Positions 28,216 through 35,935 of a DNA stretch of 44,330 nucleotides are shown in pieces (the first letter of the stretch is position 1; every line of letters starts with the position of its first letter). The notes under the pieces were generated by a model. It did no database searches. It was given only the letters and a program-made list of their open reading frames with translations, and was not told the origin of the DNA. The stretch comes from Candidatus Enterousia onthequi. GTDB lineage: Bacteria; Pseudomonadota; Alphaproteobacteria; Rs-D84. The stretch is from positions 1 to 44,330 of the forward strand of contig JAGHVJ010000009.1 in assembly GCA_018064365.1 (NCBI GenBank), in the 5' to 3' direction. The position numbers were made by a program, and so were the translations under genes.

Positions 28216-28587
28216 ATGAAATTACCACAAAACAAATCATTATCAGGTCTATCCCGCGCTTTACGAAACAACGGCACCAAAGCCGAGGCTGTATTGTGGA
28301 AACATATAAAAAACAAACAAGGATACGGATTCCAATTTCATCGTCAAAAAAACATAGGTCAATATATTGTTGATTTTTATTGTCCTACTATTGGTTTAGT
28401 TATCGAAGTTGACGGCAACTCTCATGACAACAAATATGAATACGATAATAAACGAGATAAATATCTAGAAAACCTTGGATTATGCGTATTACGTATAGAT
28501 AATCAAGATATTTTATTTCAAACCAGCAAAGCATTATATTACATAGATTCTTTCATAGTTCACAGAATCAACGAATTTAAAAAGTGA
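28216..28587 (+). CDS. DUF559 domain protein, PD-(D/E)XK nuclease-like
   Basis: A 123-residue protein of the DUF559 family, related to very-short-patch-repair (Vsr-like) and restriction endonucleases. It has the family start LRNNGTKAEAVLWKHIKNKQGYGFQFHRQ, then YIVDFYCPTIGLVIEVDG, where D and E-x-D match the nuclease active-site pattern, and an ending DIL plus helix. Function in the cell is not established. It is a lone plus-strand gene, bracketed by palindromic-repeat mosaics with a 16-bp direct repeat on each side, suggestive of transfer. Confidence 0.85.
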   Translation: MKLPQNKSLSGLSRALRNNGTKAEAVLWKHIKNKQGYGFQFHRQKNIGQYIVDFYCPTIGLVIEVDGNSHDNKYEYDNKRDKYLENLGLCVLRIDNQDILFQTSKALYYIDSFIVHRINEFKK

Positions 28588-28601
28588 TTTACAAATTTTA
28601 C

Positions 28602-28853
28602 CCCAGTGCGAATGCACCGTCCCCTTCTTTATGACTCTGGGCAGAATTTCGCAAAAAAAGCGGTGGTGAAACCACCGTCCCCTTCTTTATGAAAGAAGGG
28701 GGGGACCGTTGAAAACGGTGGGGTAATTGTGATTTATATTTTTCAAATTTATCACAACCACACCGGCTGACTCAAACTTTTCACAATTACCTCCCCCGCT
28801 CCGCGGGTACTCCTTCTTTCATAAAGAAGGAGACAGTGTGATAAATCACACTG
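28602..28853. repeat. Large mosaic of palindromic repeats
   Basis: Contains CGGTGGT/ACCACCG (28661-28677), CCTTCTTT/AAAGAAGG (28681-28699), ACCGTT/AACGGT (28705-28719), a 10-bp pair GTAATTGTGA/TCACAATTAC (28723-28732 and 28781-28790), CCTTCTTT/AAAGAAGG with a centre reversed (28812-28830) and CAGTGTGAT/ATCACACTG (28834-28853). The rest of 28588-29057 is AT-rich with no gene. Confidence 0.8.
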
Positions 28854-29057
28854 GTTCCCACCCTATAAAAAAAACACATGTCGGTGTCGAAATTTTGCCA
28901 ATACAAAATATGAAAAAAAATTACTTGATTTTTTAAAAAAAACAAATTTTGCACAAAACAAAAAGCCACCAACCACAACAAATACAATACACACAAGATT
29001 TTAACCATATACCCCAACCACAACAAAAAAAAATTAAAAAATACTTGATTCTGCGAT

Positions 29058-29086
29058 TTGCGTCAATACAAAAAATGTGGTATAAT
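29058..29086 (+). promoter_or_regulatory. Promoter of the fibre-like gene, extended -10
   Basis: TTGCGT, 17 bp, then TATAAT preceded by TGG (extended -10). The -35 TTGCGT is shared with the promoter of the paralogue at 31851. Confidence 0.7.
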
Positions 29087-29140
29087 ATGCATAACAAAGG
29101 CGGGAGGATTTTTCGCATAACAAACGATTATTCACCCCAC

Positions 29141-29192
29141 CAAACAAACAAACAAACAAACAAACAAACAAACAAACAAACAAACAAACAAA
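29141..29192 (+). repeat. (CAAA)13 tetranucleotide tract in the leader
   Basis: Thirteen perfect copies of CAAA, between the promoter and the ribosome site AAAGGG. Such tracts change copy number by slippage and can switch expression of surface genes. A GGGAGG at 29102-29107 lies upstream of it without a good ATG. Confidence 0.9.
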
Positions 29193-29215
29193 CGAAAGAA
29201 CAAAGGGAAAATAAC

Positions 29216-30655
29216 ATGAAACTAAGAAATCTTGCCTTTTTTGGCGTAATGGCGTCAATATTGGGCATTAACGGTGCATACGCAGACACCACAGACCCCG
29301 CAGTGATCATCGCATCCCAGGCATACGTCGATGCACAAAATGCACTTGATGAAAAAGTTGTAAACAAAGAAGCCGCCAATTATACAACTTTAAACGACAC
29401 TGTTAAAGGAAGCACAACAAAATACCCATCAATGAACACATTGACAACGGCAATTAATAGTGTGGATTTATCAGGTGCAGTAGCGAATTTAGACCTTGCC
29501 GCACAAACTGGTAACGGGGTTATAAAAACAGTTACCCAGACAAACGGTCAAGTTGCGGCAACCCGTGAACTGATCGGCACAAACGACATTGGCAACAGCG
29601 CAGTTACCATGCCAAAAACAGACTTCGTTATTCAGCAAGGTACATCCAAACAAGGATGGAATACGGCAAGCGACAGCAGCACAGATGGGGACGAAAAAGC
29701 ACTGGCCGAAGCATTAAAAGGAGCAGATAAATACGTTCCAACAGTTGGCGCAGTCGAAGTCCGCGTTAAAGACGCGATAGCCGAAGCAAAAGCAGCCATT
29801 CCATCAATCGGTAATGCTACCGTAAATGCAGATAGCGGCAAACTGGTAACTGGTGTTACAACGACAGCCGGTAAAGTAACCACCGTATCATCCAGCAAAG
29901 TTACCGATAGCTACATTGACGATAACACAATTAACGGAGGAAAATTGACAGCTGGAACGGTTACAAAGGCCAAATTAGACACCACAGTTCAAGCATCATT
30001 AGATTTGGCAGATAGCGCATTACAAGCAAGTGATATCAAAACAGGAACTGATGGCCTGGCAAGCACGACCAGCACAACAACCGCACCATCAGAAAAAGCC
30101 GTTGCTGACGAATTGGCAAAGAAAGCAGATATCGATGATGTCTACAGCACAGACGAGGCCGACAAAAAGTTCGAAGTAGTCGCTAATAAAGTAACAGCCA
30201 CTGAGTTTGATAGCAACGCAACTAGCGACACAAAATACCCAACCGTGGCAGCCGTCGCTGATAAATTAGTTACAAAAACTAATGCCTCTGACATATTAGA
30301 AGACAGCGAAACATGGGACGCATCTACAAATAATGCAAAAAGAAATATAGAATACCCATCTGTCGCCGCTGTCACAAAATACGTCGAAAATGCAACAAGT
30401 GGTAAGTTAAACAAAAATAAGGCAATTACCGCGCAAAACAACAGTATTGTAAACTATGATGCCAATGGTTTGGTAACTGGCGGAACGCTGTTAGAAGATG
30501 CAACAGGCGGTTTAACCGGTGTCAATGCCGAAAATGCTGGAAACATGGGATGTTCAGCAAGTAATCCATGTGTTTTGACATACTTGGGCGGTTCTGGCGA
30601 AGCAGCTAAATACCGTTGGACAGCCATGGACACAGACCAACTGACTGCACAATAA
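29216..30655 (+). CDS. Secreted fibre-like surface protein, phase-variation candidate
   Basis: A 479-residue exported protein of unknown function. The ATG at 29216 is chosen since it starts a signal peptide (MKLRNLAFFGVMASILG...AYA) after AAAGGG; the longer frame runs through the CAAA tract. Next comes VIIASQAYVDAQNAL, then repeated units with P-[TS]-x-x-[AT]-[VL] cores (KYPSMNTL, VPTVGAV, APSEKAV, KYPTVAAV, EYPSVAAV), a pattern known from phage tail fibres. The tail has MGCSASNPCVLTY and YRW-TAMD, shared with the gene at 31965. Low-complexity Thr/Ala/Lys regions suggest an extended stalk. Probably surface exposed; anchoring is not seen. Confidence 0.75.
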   Translation: MKLRNLAFFGVMASILGINGAYADTTDPAVIIASQAYVDAQNALDEKVVNKEAANYTTLNDTVKGSTTKYPSMNTLTTAINSVDLSGAVANLDLAAQTGNGVIKTVTQTNGQVAATRELIGTNDIGNSAVTMPKTDFVIQQGTSKQGWNTASDSSTDGDEKALAEALKGADKYVPTVGAVEVRVKDAIAEAKAAIPSIGNATVNADSGKLVTGVTTTAGKVTTVSSSKVTDSYIDDNTINGGKLTAGTVTKAKLDTTVQASLDLADSALQASDIKTGTDGLASTTSTTTAPSEKAVADELAKKADIDDVYSTDEADKKFEVVANKVTATEFDSNATSDTKYPTVAAVADKLVTKTNASDILEDSETWDASTNNAKRNIEYPSVAAVTKYVENATSGKLNKNKAITAQNNSIVNYDANGLVTGGTLLEDATGGLTGVNAENAGNMGCSASNPCVLTYLGGSGEAAKYRWTAMDTDQLTAQ

Positions 30656-30704
30656 AAAAACGATATACAAACAAGTATACCAAAAAAAACATGTTATTTC
30701 CCCA

Positions 30705-30730
30705 ATCCCCGCCCCATGCGGGGATTTTTT
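30705..30730 (+). terminator. Rho-independent terminator
   Basis: ATCCCCGC/GCGGGGAT stem with a 5-nt loop and a T run, after the fibre-like gene and just before the next promoter. Confidence 0.9.
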
Positions 30731-30733
30731 GGC

Positions 30734-30770
30734 TTGACTTTTTATCTAAACTAATCTATCATTATGATAG
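30734..30770 (+). promoter_or_regulatory. Promoter and palindromic operator of the toxin-antitoxin pair
   Basis: TTGACT, 17 bp, TATCAT (30757-30762). A perfect 15-bp palindrome, CTATCAT-T-ATGATAG (30756-30770), covers the -10 and the likely start point, as expected for autoregulation by the HTH protein of the pair. Confidence 0.7.
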
Positions 30771-30772
30771 TT

Positions 30773-31099
30773 ATGAATACAAAAGTTATAAAATTTCAGA
30801 AAAAACTATCGCCAACGGATGCCACAAACAAAATCCGCGAAATCGCAATGGATTCTGATAACATTATTATCACAAACCACACAATCGAACGGATGCAAGA
30901 ACGTGATTTTTCTATGCGCGATTTGTTAGAACTGTTGCGAAATGGATACGTCGATCAAGAACCTGAATATAATGCAGAAAAACAAGAATATAAATATAAA
31001 ATTGCACGTGTCGTCGATACCAGGACTGCCGCCGCAATAACAATCATAATGAAAAACGAAAAACTACTGGTAATAACAATAATGTGGAAGATATACTAA
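30773..31099 (+). CDS. DUF4258 protein, putative toxin
   Basis: A protein of 108 residues from ATG 30773, or 111 from ATG 30764. It matches the DUF4258 family, often the toxin-like half of a gene pair: IIITNHTIERMQERDFSMRDLLELLRNG at its centre, then a beta-rich part ending IMWKIY. There is no ribosome site, and the -10 ends ten bases before the second ATG, so translation is probably leaderless. It overlaps the next gene by one base (TAATG), implying coupling. Toxicity is inferred from the gene pair only. Confidence 0.75.
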   Translation: MNTKVIKFQKKLSPTDATNKIREIAMDSDNIIITNHTIERMQERDFSMRDLLELLRNGYVDQEPEYNAEKQEYKYKIARVVDTRTAAAITIIMKNEKLLVITIMWKIY

Positions 31100-31551
31100 T
31101 GAAAAACAAATACCATTACACTTTATGCGGATTAAAAAACATATATCTAATGAATGGATACACAATGTCACACACCGATTACGGTGATGCTGTATCTATA
31201 CAAAATGTGGACAATTTGCACAAAATAATCGCAGAAACAATTATAAACAAACCAATGCGTTTATTGCCCGAAGAATTTAAATTCTTGCGCAAAGAAATGA
31301 AACTGACTCAGTCTATGCTGGCACAAATTTTTAATGTTTCTGACCAAACTGTTGCACGTATTGAAAAAGGCGAAACCAATGCCGATACCCCGTACGAGGC
31401 ACTATTTCGCGCATACGCAAACGAAATCATCAGTAAAAAACGCACAGAAATTGTCGCAGTAATCAATGAAATGAACGTTCAAAACGATGCAAAAAATCAC
31501 GAAATAATGATGCAACTGACTAAAAACAAATGGCAATTCCAAGTTGCTTAA
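31099..31551 (+). CDS. XRE-type HTH protein, putative antitoxin
   Basis: A 150-residue DNA-binding protein. An upstream in-frame GTG at 31084 was set aside because TAATG coupling to the preceding gene is typical for such pairs. The N-terminal ~65 residues (YHYTLCGLKNIYLMNGY) resemble the domain found before the HTH in MqsA-like and DUF4258-linked regulators. The HTH spans about residues 65-115 (RKEMKLTQSMLAQIFNVSDQTVARIEKGE). Likely binds the palindrome at 30756-30770 and neutralises its partner. Cysteine pairs for zinc are not kept; only one Cys is seen. Confidence 0.8.
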   Translation: MKNKYHYTLCGLKNIYLMNGYTMSHTDYGDAVSIQNVDNLHKIIAETIINKPMRLLPEEFKFLRKEMKLTQSMLAQIFNVSDQTVARIEKGETNADTPYEALFRAYANEIISKKRTEIVAVINEMNVQNDAKNHEIMMQLTKNKWQFQVA

Positions 31552-31555
31552 CCCA

Positions 31556-31580
31556 ATCCCCGCCCCCGCGGGGATTTTTA
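31556..31580 (+). terminator. Rho-independent terminator
   Basis: ATCCCCGC/GCGGGGAT with a 4-nt loop and T run, five bases after the antitoxin stop; nearly the same hairpin as at 30705. Confidence 0.88.
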
Positions 31581-31599
31581 TACCCCCACGACACCCCCA

Positions 31600-31697
31600 A
31601 CAAACAAAAACGCATCCGCGTTTTTGTGTCATCCGGGGCGGGAGTGAGATTTCTTTGGGGCATAGCGCAAGTTGAACTCCGTTCGCTCGCAATGACA
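31600..31697. repeat. Partial mosaic repeat
   Basis: Ends with TTGAACTCCG and GCTCGCAATGACA, the reverse of the TGTCATTGCGAGC unit at about 1567. The gap 31552-31964 otherwise holds a terminator, AT-rich sequence and the next promoter. Confidence 0.6.
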
Positions 31698-31850
31698 AAA
31701 AATACGAATTTTTCCATTAAAAAAATTCGTTGCATATACAAATTTTTACTTTTTTATGCCATAACACCAATTTTTTTACACGCCAAAACCCGCAGAAATC
31801 CGGAACAAAATATTTTTTTGAAAAAAAATGCATTTTTTTGAATTTTTTAC

Positions 31851-31938
31851 TTGCGTATATACAAAGAAATTTACTATAAACATAATATAAAGATATTTTG
31901 GGGGGAGTATAAACCACAATACTACATCCAAATATCTT
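31851..31938 (+). promoter_or_regulatory. Promoter and leader hairpin of the second fibre-like gene
   Basis: TTGCGT (31851-31856), 18 bp, TATAAA (31875-31880). In the leader AAGATATTTTGG (31890-31901) can pair with CCAAATATCTT (31928-31938). The -35 is the same as in the paralogue. Confidence 0.55.
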
Positions 31939-31964
31939 CACACACACAAACGAAGGAAAAGGAA

Positions 31965-33194
31965 ATGAAATTTTACAAACAGCCATGGATTGGCCTTGCA
32001 TTCTCTGTTTTTGCCGTTGGAAATGTATACGCTGATACCGTCATCGCGTCCAAGGACTATGTGGACAACGCCGTCGGCGCAAAACAGGATAAATTAACAA
32101 CAACAAATGTTATAACCAGTGGTACTGGTGATGTCGTTACAGGCGTCACCGCATCAGACGGAACTGTTACCGTCACAAAAGGCTCCATAGACGTCAGTGG
32201 CGCAGTATCCGATGGCACCAACGCTTTGGATTTAACATCCAGCACAACCAAGGCACCATCTGTAAAGGCCGTTTTAGGTGTAAAATCAACATCCGCACTG
32301 GCAACAAAAGATTCCACAAATGTCGTTACAATATCTGCTGGTGCCGACAACAAGGTTCCAACAACCAAGGCTGTTGCTGACACCCTCAAACTTTTAGACA
32401 GCAAAAAAGGCACCGATACAGCTGCTGTTTCCAAGGTAATAACAAATGTTTCGCAAACAGACGGTCAAGTAACCTATCAAGAAGGCACAATAGGCATTAA
32501 CGCCATAGCCAGCAGTGCAAAAGAAACAAACAATGTAGTAACATCAACAAACACAACAATATTACCAACTGTTGCCGGTGTCCAAGCCGGTATCGTAAAA
32601 CAAGGCACAGCCACCGCAGATTGGTCAACCGTCACCAGTTCTACCGAGGGCGCAAGCGCACAATTAAAGGCCATGGAAACCGCAACAAACCGAGATAGTT
32701 ATGTTCCAACCGTCGCCGCAGTTGAAAAACGTTTAAGTGGACTACAAGTCACATCCGCTATGATTCAAAACGGAACAATCGCAGAAGCAGACATCGGAAC
32801 AGGAGCCGTCACAAATGGAAAATTGGGTGCCGACGCAGTTACATCAGACAAAATCAAAAATGGCGAGGTAAAAACTAACGACATCGCAGATTTAAACGTC
32901 ACAACAGGCAAATTGGCCGCTGATGCAGTTACAAATGCAAAGTTGGCTGACAATGCTGTCCAAACAGAAAATGTCGTGGATAAAAGTTTAAAATATCAAA
33001 ATGACATGAATAACCCTGCTTTGTATGACATCAATACAGGCGCGGTTCCTGCAAGTGATGTTTGCACCAAAACAGCGCCATGCATGCTGACATATTACAA
33101 AGAAGGAGGCTATGTTTATACTCGCTGGACACCATTGGATGCCGATGGTTTGTCTGCGAATGCCGCCACAACTGACAAGGGTGCATCAATATAA
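31965..33194 (+). CDS. Secreted fibre-like surface protein (paralogue of 29216-30655)
   Basis: A 409-residue exported protein. ATG 31965 follows GGAAAAGG and starts a signal peptide (MKFYKQPWIGLAFSVFAVGNVYA). After it comes VIASKDYVDNAVGAKQDKL, then repeats with the P-[TS]-x-x-[AG]-[VT] core (APSVKAV, VPTTKAV, LPTVAGV, VPTVAAV). A later stretch of short LxADAVTxxKI/L units is typical of fibre-type surface proteins. The tail has CTKTAPCMLTYY and TRWTPLDADG. It resembles its neighbour most in the two ends. No CAAA tract is present in its leader, only CACACACAAACG. Confidence 0.75.
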   Translation: MKFYKQPWIGLAFSVFAVGNVYADTVIASKDYVDNAVGAKQDKLTTTNVITSGTGDVVTGVTASDGTVTVTKGSIDVSGAVSDGTNALDLTSSTTKAPSVKAVLGVKSTSALATKDSTNVVTISAGADNKVPTTKAVADTLKLLDSKKGTDTAAVSKVITNVSQTDGQVTYQEGTIGINAIASSAKETNNVVTSTNTTILPTVAGVQAGIVKQGTATADWSTVTSSTEGASAQLKAMETATNRDSYVPTVAAVEKRLSGLQVTSAMIQNGTIAEADIGTGAVTNGKLGADAVTSDKIKNGEVKTNDIADLNVTTGKLAADAVTNAKLADNAVQTENVVDKSLKYQNDMNNPALYDINTGAVPASDVCTKTAPCMLTYYKEGGYVYTRWTPLDADGLSANAATTDKGASI

Positions 33195-33228
33195 TATAAA
33201 ACCTTTATTCTTTTAAGTTTGTTTGTGT

Positions 33229-33254
33229 CCCCATGTTTCAACATGGGGATTTTT
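33229..33254 (+). terminator. Rho-independent terminator
   Basis: CCCCATGT/ACATGGGG stem, TTCA loop, and ATTTTTG tail after the second fibre-like gene. Confidence 0.9.
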
Positions 33255-33313
33255 GTTTTATTTGAATATTCTAAAAACCTTTGTTATACTTATCACAAAA
33301 CAAAGGATTTTTT

Positions 33314-33661
33314 ATGAAACAATCTGGCAACCGTAATTCTCCACGTGGCAATCGTATCGCAGCCAAGGTTCAAACATTGGTGTCTGAAATTTTACGCGAT
33401 AAATATATGGACGACCCAATTTTATCTGGTGTTTCTTTATCTGGTGCTGATTCTCATGGTGGGTTGTCTTTTGTGCGGTTATATTTTTATTCTCATGGCG
33501 ACCGCGTTGCTGCACAAAAACGTCTGGACGACATTACCCGCGCTGTGCGATTTGAATTGGCGGCACGTATGAATCAAAAATATACTCCTGAAATTAAATT
33601 CGAATACGATGATACAATCGAACGCGCAGAACGCATCGAAACATTGTTGAAAAATTTATAA
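33314..33661 (+). CDS. rbfA: 30S ribosome-binding factor A
   Basis: RbfA acts in late 16S rRNA maturation. The ATG at 33314 (115 residues, MKQSGNRN) follows AAAGGA; an 11-residue extension was rejected. It has the KH-like fold with RIAAKVQTLVSEILRDKYMDDP and ends RAERIETLLKNL. It is a lone plus-strand gene, convergent with the next. Confidence 0.93.
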   Translation: MKQSGNRNSPRGNRIAAKVQTLVSEILRDKYMDDPILSGVSLSGADSHGGLSFVRLYFYSHGDRVAAQKRLDDITRAVRFELAARMNQKYTPEIKFEYDDTIERAERIETLLKNL

Positions 33662-33667
33662 ACTGTA

Positions 33668-34600
33668 TTACACTCGTTCAAATACAGAAAATATCTCCCA
33701 ATGCGATGCACCAACAAATTGGTCAACCGGTGTACATTTCGTCATTTTATATCCACCGCGTTCTAAAATCATTTTGTCCCGCAACCAAGTATCTGGATTG
33801 CACGATATATAAATTATCCGCAAAACTTTGGATTCTGCCAATATTTTTGATTGCGCCATTGCACCTGCGCGTGGTGGGTCCATAATCACAACATCGTATT
33901 CATTTAATTTATTCAGACTCAATGGACGTTTGAACAAATCACGCTGAACCCCAACCCCAGAAATATCAAAACCATCCGCCCCCGTCGCATAGGTAAAATT
34001 TCCCAGACCACAAAATAAATCTGCAACACGCGTCAAATCACCAACCGCACCAACCACCATATTGCGCAATATATTTTCTGTCGCCACAGTCGGCTGTAAA
34101 AACGCACCGTCTGGAAATTCCACCTCTTTCCCATCAAAAGAAATATATGGTTTGGCGTATTCACGCAACACAGTCCCGTTCCAAGTAAACCTGATTATCA
34201 TGGCCGATAACCGCTGAACGCATATCCTGAATTCCCCGGAACAATACGGAACATCGGACAAAACATTTACAACAACCCCATTATCACACAATGTCACCAA
34301 TACAGATGCCGCCCCACCCCATGGCAAAGCCGCTAAATCTGGTAATATCGCATTTATATCTGGCGCCATATTCGGACAATTCGTAATATCTATGATATCA
34401 CGCGAACCAGCACGATAAAATCCAAAATGCCCGTTTACCGCCGCAAAATCACCACGACGACGAATGCCCGGTGTTCCCCACACAGCGGATTCTGGATTCA
34501 CACCACGCGGCAAATTTTTCAATTTCTGGGCGCGATAATCCCCAGATGTAAAGTCATATTTACACCCACCACACAAACCAAAAAACGGACATTTTGTCAT
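33668..34600 (-). CDS. RumA/TrmA-type RNA (uracil-5-)-methyltransferase
   Basis: An S-adenosylmethionine-dependent enzyme that methylates uracil C5 in rRNA or tRNA. The ATG at 34600 (310 residues, MTKCPFFGLCGGC) follows AAAAGG. The iron-sulfur cysteines C4, C10, C13 and C75 are in place, as are DLFCGLGNF, DPPRAG and the catalytic Cys in YISCNP. It lacks a TRAM domain and is shorter than the usual 400-450 residues, with a short linker before the DPPRAG motif. The exact target cannot be told from sequence. Confidence 0.88.
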   Translation of the reverse strand: MTKCPFFGLCGGCKYDFTSGDYRAQKLKNLPRGVNPESAVWGTPGIRRRGDFAAVNGHFGFYRAGSRDIIDITNCPNMAPDINAILPDLAALPWGGAASVLVTLCDNGVVVNVLSDVPYCSGEFRICVQRLSAMIIRFTWNGTVLREYAKPYISFDGKEVEFPDGAFLQPTVATENILRNMVVGAVGDLTRVADLFCGLGNFTYATGADGFDISGVGVQRDLFKRPLSLNKLNEYDVVIMDPPRAGAMAQSKILAESKVLRIIYISCNPDTWLRDKMILERGGYKMTKCTPVDQFVGASHWEIFSVFERV

Positions 34601-34642
34601 TATAAAACCTTTTGTTATGCACAAACTGTATCATAATTTTGG

Positions 34643-34671
34643 TTGATTCCAAATTATTTTCTGAATATCAT
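34643..34671 (+). promoter_or_regulatory. lpxI promoter, probably leaderless
   Basis: TTGATT, 17 bp, TATCAT, then seven bases to the lpxI ATG, with no ribosome site. Confidence 0.6.
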
Positions 34672-34678
34672 ATACATT

Positions 34679-35500
34679 ATGAAAACAGATTCAGATAAAA
34701 AAATTGCTTTATTCGCAGGTGCGTTATCTTTGCCTTTTTTGGCACGCGATGCGTTGCGCCGTGCGGGTTGGGACGTCTTTGTCATAGGAATAAAAAATTT
34801 CTATGACCCAAAATTAAATCCTGATTTAGTCATCAGATTAGGCGGCGCTGGACGTGCAGCACGCGAATGCAAAAAACGCGGCATTCGTAAATTGACATTT
34901 GTCGGCGCGTTGGGACATATAAATTTATCTGATATCCGACCAGATTTATGGTCGTTGGGGTTATTATTATCTGTATTAAAACATCAACGGGGGTATGATT
35001 CTATGGCGGTTGCATTTAACAAGGCATTGGAAAAACGCGGTTATGAAATTGTTGCGGCTCAGGATATCGCACCTGAATTGACTTTTGAAAAGCCGGGCGT
35101 CCAAACAAAAATAAAACCAACTGCGGACGATAACAAAGATATCGAACGCGCAATCAGTGTTTCACACGTTATTGGCGAACAAGATATCGGCGCATCTGTG
35201 GTTGTTGATTCACAAGTTTTTGCTGTCGAGGCTGCCGAAGGCACCGCCCGGATGCTGGAACGCGTAATCGAAATGCGCCGTTTTCGTCGTAAACGCATAT
35301 CTGGGGTATTTGCAAAAATGACAAAACCTGGCCAAGATTTGCGTATTGATATTCCTGCAATCGGCGTTGATACTGTCAAGGCGGTTGCCGCCGCAAAACT
35401 GCGCGGAATTGTGGTAAATGCGAAAACATGCTTTGTTATCGACAAACAGGCTGTATTGGATGCCGCAAACCAAGCAAAAATATTCATCATTGCAATATAA
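34679..35500 (+). CDS. lpxI: UDP-2,3-diacylglucosamine pyrophosphatase LpxI
   Basis: LpxI hydrolyses UDP-2,3-diacylglucosamine in lipid A synthesis and is the alphaproteobacterial substitute for LpxH. From ATG 34679 (273 residues, MKTDSDKK) it matches the family, with KIALFAGALSLPFLARDALRRAG at the start, DIRPDLWSLG, and the C-terminal domain with MRRFRRKRISGVFAKMTKPGQDLRIDIPAIGVDTV. Here it stands alone, not in the usual lpxD-fabZ-lpxA cluster. It shows the cell makes lipid A. Confidence 0.92.
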   Translation: MKTDSDKKIALFAGALSLPFLARDALRRAGWDVFVIGIKNFYDPKLNPDLVIRLGGAGRAARECKKRGIRKLTFVGALGHINLSDIRPDLWSLGLLLSVLKHQRGYDSMAVAFNKALEKRGYEIVAAQDIAPELTFEKPGVQTKIKPTADDNKDIERAISVSHVIGEQDIGASVVVDSQVFAVEAAEGTARMLERVIEMRRFRRKRISGVFAKMTKPGQDLRIDIPAIGVDTVKAVAAAKLRGIVVNAKTCFVIDKQAVLDAANQAKIFIIAI

Positions 35501-35502
35501 AA

Positions 35503-35531
35503 ATATGGGCGGCAAAAATTGCCACCCATAT
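35503..35531 (-). terminator. Terminator between lpxI and the HTH gene
   Basis: ATATGGG-GGCAA and TTGCC-CCCATAT pair with one mismatch; a T run follows only on the minus strand, but it may also slow lpxI transcription. Confidence 0.6.
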
Positions 35532-35543
35532 CAACAAAAAAAC

Positions 35544-35771
35544 TTAATTCCCCATATGTTTTGTAAAATCGTGCAAATCCGTACTGGTCGCGCTTAGAAT
35601 CTTTGCAATACTGTTACTGGACGGCCAACGCGGCTGACCACATTTAGACCAACGTTTACTGCGATTAAATGTCGTTGCATCCAAACCACCGTTTCGCGCT
35701 AACCCAGAACAAGACATCCCGTGTTCAACAGCAAATTTTTCAATTGCACTCCATACTTCTTCATGAGTCAT
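35544..35771 (-). CDS. Orphan HTH protein, DNA-binding half of an S24-type repressor
   Basis: A 75-residue protein equal to the N-terminal DNA-binding domain of alphaproteobacterial S24/LexA-like repressors: MTHEEVWSAIEKFAVEHGMSCSGLARNGGLDATTFNRSKRW, then PRWPSSNSIAKIL. The peptidase half is missing, and no continuation is seen in the next 250 bp. A strong GGAGGT precedes the ATG. It may be a stand-alone regulator or a dominant-negative remnant. It lies next to the small RNA locus. Confidence 0.82.
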   Translation of the reverse strand: MTHEEVWSAIEKFAVEHGMSCSGLARNGGLDATTFNRSKRWSKCGQPRWPSSNSIAKILSATSTDLHDFTKHMGN

Positions 35772-35900
35772 ACCATACCTCCATATATCTGATATGCTTT
35801 TTTATAATTTTATAGTACACCAAACAAACCTTCTAGACGAACGTTTTCCCAGGATTTCCGGCACAAAAAATTATACGAAAAAATTTTTTGACAAAAACAC

Positions 35901-35929
35901 TTGACAAATCAAATAAAATGTATTACATT
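35901..35929 (+). promoter_or_regulatory. Promoter of the small RNA
   Basis: A perfect TTGACA (35901-35906), 17 bp, TACATT. A second TTGACA lies at 35888-35893. No ORF with a start follows. Confidence 0.65.
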
Positions 35930-35935
35930 ACGATT

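Noticed and set aside
29141..29192. CAAA array considered as a CRISPR-like repeat
   Set aside because: It is a simple tetranucleotide tract without spacers; no cas genes are present.
28949..29215. N-terminal extension of the fibre-like protein through the CAAA tract
   Set aside because: The promoter -10 lies inside this stretch and a signal peptide starts at 29216, so the extension is not translated in the main product.
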